Shown: in pieces, positions 60,125-64,000 of the stretch
Position numbering within the stretch: the stretch's first letter is position 1
Layout of the letters: the number at the start of each line of letters is the position of its first letter
Assembly (NCBI RefSeq): GCF_003149245.1
Contig: NZ_QGDL01000014.1
Location: 62,001-126,000 of the forward strand
DNA: 64,000 bases
Direction: 5' to 3'
From: Faecalicatena orotica
GTDB taxonomy: Bacteria > Bacillota > Clostridia > Lachnospirales > Lachnospiraceae
Notes under the pieces: model-generated
What the model was told of the DNA's origin: nothing
Database searches by the model: none
What the model saw: the letters and a program-made list of their open reading frames with translations, nothing else
Position numbers and translations under genes: made by a program

Positions 60125-62800
60125 ATGGTGAAAATTATAGATGCACGCTGTACATGGGGCAGTAAAACATTTAGCTATGGGGAAGGGGGGATGGGACCAC
60201 TATTTTCGTGGAGACTGGAAGGTGACTGTGGACAGAAAGGATATGAGATTATAGTCCGTGACAGATATGACCGGATTATATGGGACAGCGGACTGGTTTT
60301 ACAAGCTGTACGCCATAATATATCATGTCCTGTTACTTTTGAACCATGTGGTAAATTCTCATGGACGCTGACCTGTTTTGGCACAGATGGAAGTATGGAT
60401 GCTATAAAGGGGCCTGAGTTTTATTCCGGTTTGGATCATTGGAAAGCAAAGTGGGTGGCTCCGGACAGGAAAAGGAAACCGTTGACGGACAGCAGTATTC
60501 CACATGCATCATCTGAAAGGCAGAAAAGTGCCCTTGACCGGCTGGATCCGCCGGTATATATGAGAAAAGGAGTTACACTGGAAGAGGTGCCGGATTATGC
60601 CGTGGTTTATGCCTCTGCACACGGTATATATGAGTTATGGGTAAATGGAATTTCTGTATCCGATTTTTTGGCGCCGGGCTATACTTCTTATAAAAAACGG
60701 CTGGAATATCAGGTGTATGATATTACTCCACTGCTTAAACCGGGAAAGAATGTAATAGGTGTTGTGCTTGCCGATGGATGGTATACAGGGAAGATCGGGG
60801 CAGTAGGAATTGGCGAACAGTATGGAAAAGAAAATGCGTTTCTTATGCAGATAGAATGCCGGTATCATGATGGACGCAGAGATACTTTCTGTACAGGGCA
60901 GGGCATGAAATGGACAGAGGGAGCATGGCAATATGCTGATTTATTTGTAGGTGAATATTATGACGCCGGGAAAAAACCAAAGGGATGGCTGGAAGAATCT
61001 TACTCAGACCAAAACTGGAAGGCAGTGGAGGTATGTGATTTTGATTATAAAGCATTATGCCTTCAGTCTATCCCTCCGGTACAGGAACAAAGGGTATACA
61101 GACCTGAAATATTCGTTACACCAAAAGGAGAAATGGTTGTGGATGCCGGAGAAACAACGGTGGGATATTTATCCTTCAGGCTGAACCTGAAAAAAGGTCA
61201 GACAGTATCATTGGAGTATAGCGAGACTCTGGATAAAGAGGGAAACTTCCTCCAGAATATTATCGGACAAAATAAACAGCAGACAGACTATTACTGTTGT
61301 GCAGAAGATGGTATATGCGAGTGGAGACCAAGATTTTCATATCATGGATATCGATATGTCAGAATTACAGGGACTCAAGATTTCAACCCGGAACATTATA
61401 CAGTACATGTAATAGGAACACCTCTGAGACAGACAGGAGAATTCCGTGCTTCCGATGAACGCCTCAACAGGCTGCATAAAAATATTCTGCGTTCACAGCG
61501 GGGAAATATGATATGTATACCTACAGATTGTCCTCAAAGGGAACGGACCGGATGGACAGGAGATATACAGCTTTATGCCCCTACTGCATGTTATGAACAG
61601 GATGTTGAACAGTTTCTTCGTCATTGGCTGGAGGATGTGCAGAATGAGCAGTTAGATGACGGTCAGATTCCGCATATTGTACCATATATGCCGTCTCATG
61701 ATATTATGAAGCCGGAAGGGACAGAGGGAGTATCTGCAGCAGGATGGTCTGATGCCGCGGTTATTGTGCCCTGGAGGTTATATGAAGCATATGGTGACGA
61801 AGCTGTTCTGAAGGAGAATTTTCCTATGATGCTCAAATATATGAAGTCCGTAGAACAGAGGGCGGCAAGAATTCCAAAGGAGAAGGACAGTTTAGCACCA
61901 GAGGAGCTAAAACGACAGAAATATTTATGGAATGCGGATTTCCAATTTGGGGACTGGCTGATGCCTTCTGTGCAGATGGCAGGAGAGTCTATTATGGATG
62001 TCGCATGGGAGACCGGAGAAGTAGTAGCAACTTTGCTGTATGCGTTGACAACGGATATCATGGCAAAAGTCTGCCAGATTCTTGAAGAAACCGATCTGAT
62101 GCAGTATTACAGGGAGCTTAACAAGAATATAAGAACAGCATTTTATGAAGAGTATATGAATCAGGACGGTACCTTGAAAAAAGAATATCAGGGAATCTAT
62201 GTGCTGGCTCTGGAGACTGGTGCTGTACCCGAATCGCTGCGTCCGTCAGCCGTCAGCAGGCTTGCAGATTTGATACATAAAAATAACGACCTTCTGGATA
62301 CGGGATTTCTGTCGGTACCATACCTTTTGCCGGTATTACATGCAAATGGACAGAAAGAACTTGCTAATAGACTGCTTTTCAGGGATGAATGCCCGTCCTG
62401 GCTCTATGAAGTAAAAATGGGGGCAACTACAATGTGGGAGTACTGGAATGGTTATGCAGAGGATGGAACTCCCAATAATTGTTCCATGAATCATTTTGCA
62501 TTTGGATGTGTAGGTGAGTACCTGTACAGGACGATACTGGGTATATGTCCGTCAGAGCCCGGATATAAAAAGGTAAGAATAGAACCTGATTTTACATGTG
62601 GACTTCACAATGCGGAAGGTGCCTTTGAATCAATATGGGGAAAAATTTCTGTATCATGGAAATTAACAGGTGATACAGTTTATCTGGATGTAGTAATTCC
62701 GCCGGATGTTGAGGCAGTGATTATATTAGGCGAAAAGAAGAAAACGTGTGGATGCGGAACATGGCATATCATACAAAGGTTAAAAAGGCAGGTGCAGTAA
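60125..62800 (+). CDS. Alpha-L-rhamnosidase, GH78-like
   Basis: An 891-residue glycoside hydrolase of the bacterial alpha-L-rhamnosidase family. It begins with an N-terminal fibronectin-like domain (about 1-110). A beta domain (about 140-330) holds FLAPGYTSYKKRLEYQVYDIT and VLADGWYTGKIG. Next is a small beta domain, then the (alpha/alpha)6 catalytic barrel (about 440-780). This contains the family motif CPQRERTGWTGDIQLYAPT (about 463-481), with acid aspartate/glutamate residues, followed by WSDAAVIVPW and TTMWEYWNG (about 770). There is no signal peptide, so it acts on imported rhamnosides. Together with the VOC protein and GPH symporter downstream it forms a rhamnoside-utilisation locus. Confidence 0.9.
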   Translation: MVKIIDARCTWGSKTFSYGEGGMGPLFSWRLEGDCGQKGYEIIVRDRYDRIIWDSGLVLQAVRHNISCPVTFEPCGKFSWTLTCFGTDGSMDAIKGPEFYSGLDHWKAKWVAPDRKRKPLTDSSIPHASSERQKSALDRLDPPVYMRKGVTLEEVPDYAVVYASAHGIYELWVNGISVSDFLAPGYTSYKKRLEYQVYDITPLLKPGKNVIGVVLADGWYTGKIGAVGIGEQYGKENAFLMQIECRYHDGRRDTFCTGQGMKWTEGAWQYADLFVGEYYDAGKKPKGWLEESYSDQNWKAVEVCDFDYKALCLQSIPPVQEQRVYRPEIFVTPKGEMVVDAGETTVGYLSFRLNLKKGQTVSLEYSETLDKEGNFLQNIIGQNKQQTDYYCCAEDGICEWRPRFSYHGYRYVRITGTQDFNPEHYTVHVIGTPLRQTGEFRASDERLNRLHKNILRSQRGNMICIPTDCPQRERTGWTGDIQLYAPTACYEQDVEQFLRHWLEDVQNEQLDDGQIPHIVPYMPSHDIMKPEGTEGVSAAGWSDAAVIVPWRLYEAYGDEAVLKENFPMMLKYMKSVEQRAARIPKEKDSLAPEELKRQKYLWNADFQFGDWLMPSVQMAGESIMDVAWETGEVVATLLYALTTDIMAKVCQILEETDLMQYYRELNKNIRTAFYEEYMNQDGTLKKEYQGIYVLALETGAVPESLRPSAVSRLADLIHKNNDLLDTGFLSVPYLLPVLHANGQKELANRLLFRDECPSWLYEVKMGATTMWEYWNGYAEDGTPNNCSMNHFAFGCVGEYLYRTILGICPSEPGYKKVRIEPDFTCGLHNAEGAFESIWGKISVSWKLTGDTVYLDVVIPPDVEAVIILGEKKKTCGCGTWHIIQRLKRQVQ

Positions 62801-62917
62801 AAGTAGTCATAGATTACGAAGAATAGAGAAATTTACAATCAGGAGAAGGGAAATATACAATTTTTACATTTTATAGTTTTATATACTAAAAATATAAGAG
62901 AAAAGCAGGAGGTTAAA

Positions 62918-63361
62918 GTGGTGGGACAGAAATTTGGTAAGGTCATACATCTTGGGATTGTAGTGGAAGATTTGGAAAAGGCTGTCAGAATTTATGAAGA
63001 AGAATTTGGTATCAAGTTCTGGGAAGTCAGCCTGCATAATGAATTTTTTGCAGACAAAATAGTAAATGGTAAGGTGGGAACCGACTTTGCATCAGCAATT
63101 TACAGAAACGAGGGGTATGAACTTGAACTGATTGCCCCGAATGGTCCGGGGGTTTTTGATGATTGGCTGAGGGAACATGGTCCGGGACTGCATCATGTTA
63201 AGTTTGAAACGAAAGAGACATTTGATGATGTTTTAGGGATGGCAGAACGGATATCAGGAAGAAAACCATATTTGGAAATTGACTGGCCCAATGGGGAACC
63301 AATTGTGGCCTATGCAGATATGATTAAAGAAACAGGTATTTTACTGGAAATCTTAAAGTAG
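62918..63361 (+). CDS. VOC-family (glyoxalase-like) metalloprotein
   Basis: A 147-residue protein of the vicinal oxygen chelate fold, with paired beta-alpha-beta units: GKVIHLGIVVEDLEKAVRIYEEEFGI (about 5-30), ELELIAPNGP and HGPGLHHVKFETKETFDDVL (about 87-106). Metal-binding candidates are histidines near 10 and 92 and a C-terminal glutamate in ILLEIL. Similar proteins act as epimerases, dioxygenases or lyases. Placed between a rhamnosidase and a sugar symporter, it could act on a sugar breakdown product. The start is GTG after AGGAGG. Confidence 0.8.
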   Translation: MVGQKFGKVIHLGIVVEDLEKAVRIYEEEFGIKFWEVSLHNEFFADKIVNGKVGTDFASAIYRNEGYELELIAPNGPGVFDDWLREHGPGLHHVKFETKETFDDVLGMAERISGRKPYLEIDWPNGEPIVAYADMIKETGILLEILK

Positions 63362-63379
63362 AGATGAGGAGGAATGGAA

Positions 63380-64000
63380 ATGAGTACAGAAGTAAAAGCA
63401 GTACAAAAAGAGAGAACAAGTCCTAAGCTGGCTCTTGGATATGGTATGGGGGAAGTTGCAAACCAGATGAGCTGGTACATGATTAATAATTATCTGACCT
63501 TATTCTATACAGATGTTGTAGGCTTAACTGCATCAGCTATTTCACTGATTATGTTAATTGCACGTGTATGGGATGCAGTGAATGACCCGATTATGGGGTC
63601 TATTGCGGACAGAACACATACACGCTGGGGCAAATTCAGGCCTTACCTGATGTTTGCACCCCCGTTTCTTGCAATATTTAATATATTGACATTTACCGTA
63701 TGGCCGGTTCAAGGAACTGCTAAATTAATCTTGTGTTTGATTTCTTATATTGGAACGGGCATGATATATACAGTAGTCGTTACAGCACATGCCGCAATTG
63801 TTAATGTAATAGCAATAGATTCGCAAGTGCGTATGAATTTGTCTACATCCCGCGGAATTGGCTCATCTGTAATTAGTATTGTTTTATCAGCGGTAGTAAT
63901 GCCATTAATTCTTTATTTTGGAAAAAGTGATACTGCTACAGCAAAGGGGTACATGTCAGTTACAGTTTTATTATCTGTTTTAATGATACCATGTTTTCTA
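63380..64000 (+). CDS. GPH-family sugar:cation symporter (cut by window end)
   Basis: The frame is open to the last base; about 207 residues are present. After the ATG the sequence reads MSTEVKAVQKERTSPKLALG and continues with YTDVVGLT, VWDAVNDPIMGSI, RWGKFRPYLM and PVQGTAKLI. These are GPH/MelB signatures, close to those of the symporter at 4876. ATG 63380 is preferred because AGGAGG (63367-63372) lies seven bases upstream; an in-frame ATG at 63374 is too close. It probably imports the rhamnoside or released sugar. Confidence 0.85.
   Translation, partial: MSTEVKAVQKERTSPKLALGYGMGEVANQMSWYMINNYLTLFYTDVVGLTASAISLIMLIARVWDAVNDPIMGSIADRTHTRWGKFRPYLMFAPPFLAIFNILTFTVWPVQGTAKLILCLISYIGTGMIYTVVVTAHAAIVNVIAIDSQVRMNLSTSRGIGSSVISIVLSAVVMPLILYFGKSDTATAKGYMSVTVLLSVLMIPCFL

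Overview
The window looks like a chromosomal stretch of an anaerobic, low-to-mid GC Firmicute of the Lachnospiraceae type. This is inferred from: AGGAGG-type ribosome binding sites; frequent TTG and GTG starts; pyruvate formate-lyase with its activase; oxygen-sensitive nickel-pincer cofactor genes; an L,D-transpeptidase; a DUF4317 protein; BceAB-type peptide-response modules; and GPH-family sugar symporters. No rRNA, tRNA, CRISPR array or replication origin was seen.

Layout. 1-500: tail of an ABC permease. 600-3450: an EF-G/Tet(M)-like GTPase fused to a NYN domain, behind a hairpin covering its ribosome binding site. 3650-9830: a zinc dehydrogenase with a GPH sugar symporter, then a transporter/M20 amidohydrolase/Crp-Fnr operon. 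9840-10850: a broken Rpn-type nuclease gene whose intact twin lies at 23451-24588. 10870-14560: a three-subunit molybdenum hydroxylase. 14590-16810: a GNAT acetyltransferase, a 69-bp tandem repeat and an L,D-transpeptidase. 16900-20050: pflB-pflA. 20100-23430: a protein of unknown function, a DAO-Rieske oxidoreductase and a tocopherol-cyclase-like protein. 24750-29600: 92-bp tandem repeats followed by a BceRS-BceAB-like module. 29690-30970: iron alcohol dehydrogenase behind a MerR-type promoter. 31010-35730: larB-larC-larE, a MerR regulator and an HD-GYP protein. 35726-37261 (minus): a MATE exporter under a guanidine-IV-like riboswitch and terminator. 37383-38706: DUF4317 gene. 38900-42400: an AT-rich ABC/lipoprotein island. 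42470-46890: a peptide or amino-acid degradation operon. 47000-49450: a TetR-ABC exporter. 49528-51537: a tyrosine recombinase, an apparent invertible promoter, and a protein of helicase-associated repeats. 51660-55060: a regulator-ABC-ABC-kinase module. 55126-59934: a DUF6056 membrane protein, a cytidylate-kinase-like protein, a second MATE and an MFS carrier. 60080-64000: an alpha-L-rhamnosidase locus with a VOC protein and a second GPH symporter that runs off the window.

The most striking structure is at 50355-50647. Two 20-bp sites, exact reverse complements of each other, start at the stop codon of a tyrosine recombinase gene and end 20 bp before the start codon of a helicase-associated-repeat protein. 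Between them lie a terminator facing that gene and a consensus-like promoter (TTGAGC, 17 bp, TATAAT) facing away from it. Inversion would turn the promoter toward the gene. This has the architecture of a self-contained phase-variation switch, present here in the predicted OFF state.

Other regulatory structure: a MATE-linked riboswitch-like leader, a 19-bp-spacer MerR promoter at the iron alcohol dehydrogenase with a matching class of regulator 4 kb downstream, and several families of tandem or palindromic repeats between genes. All functions are inferred by reading motifs and family resemblance by eye; no database search was run.
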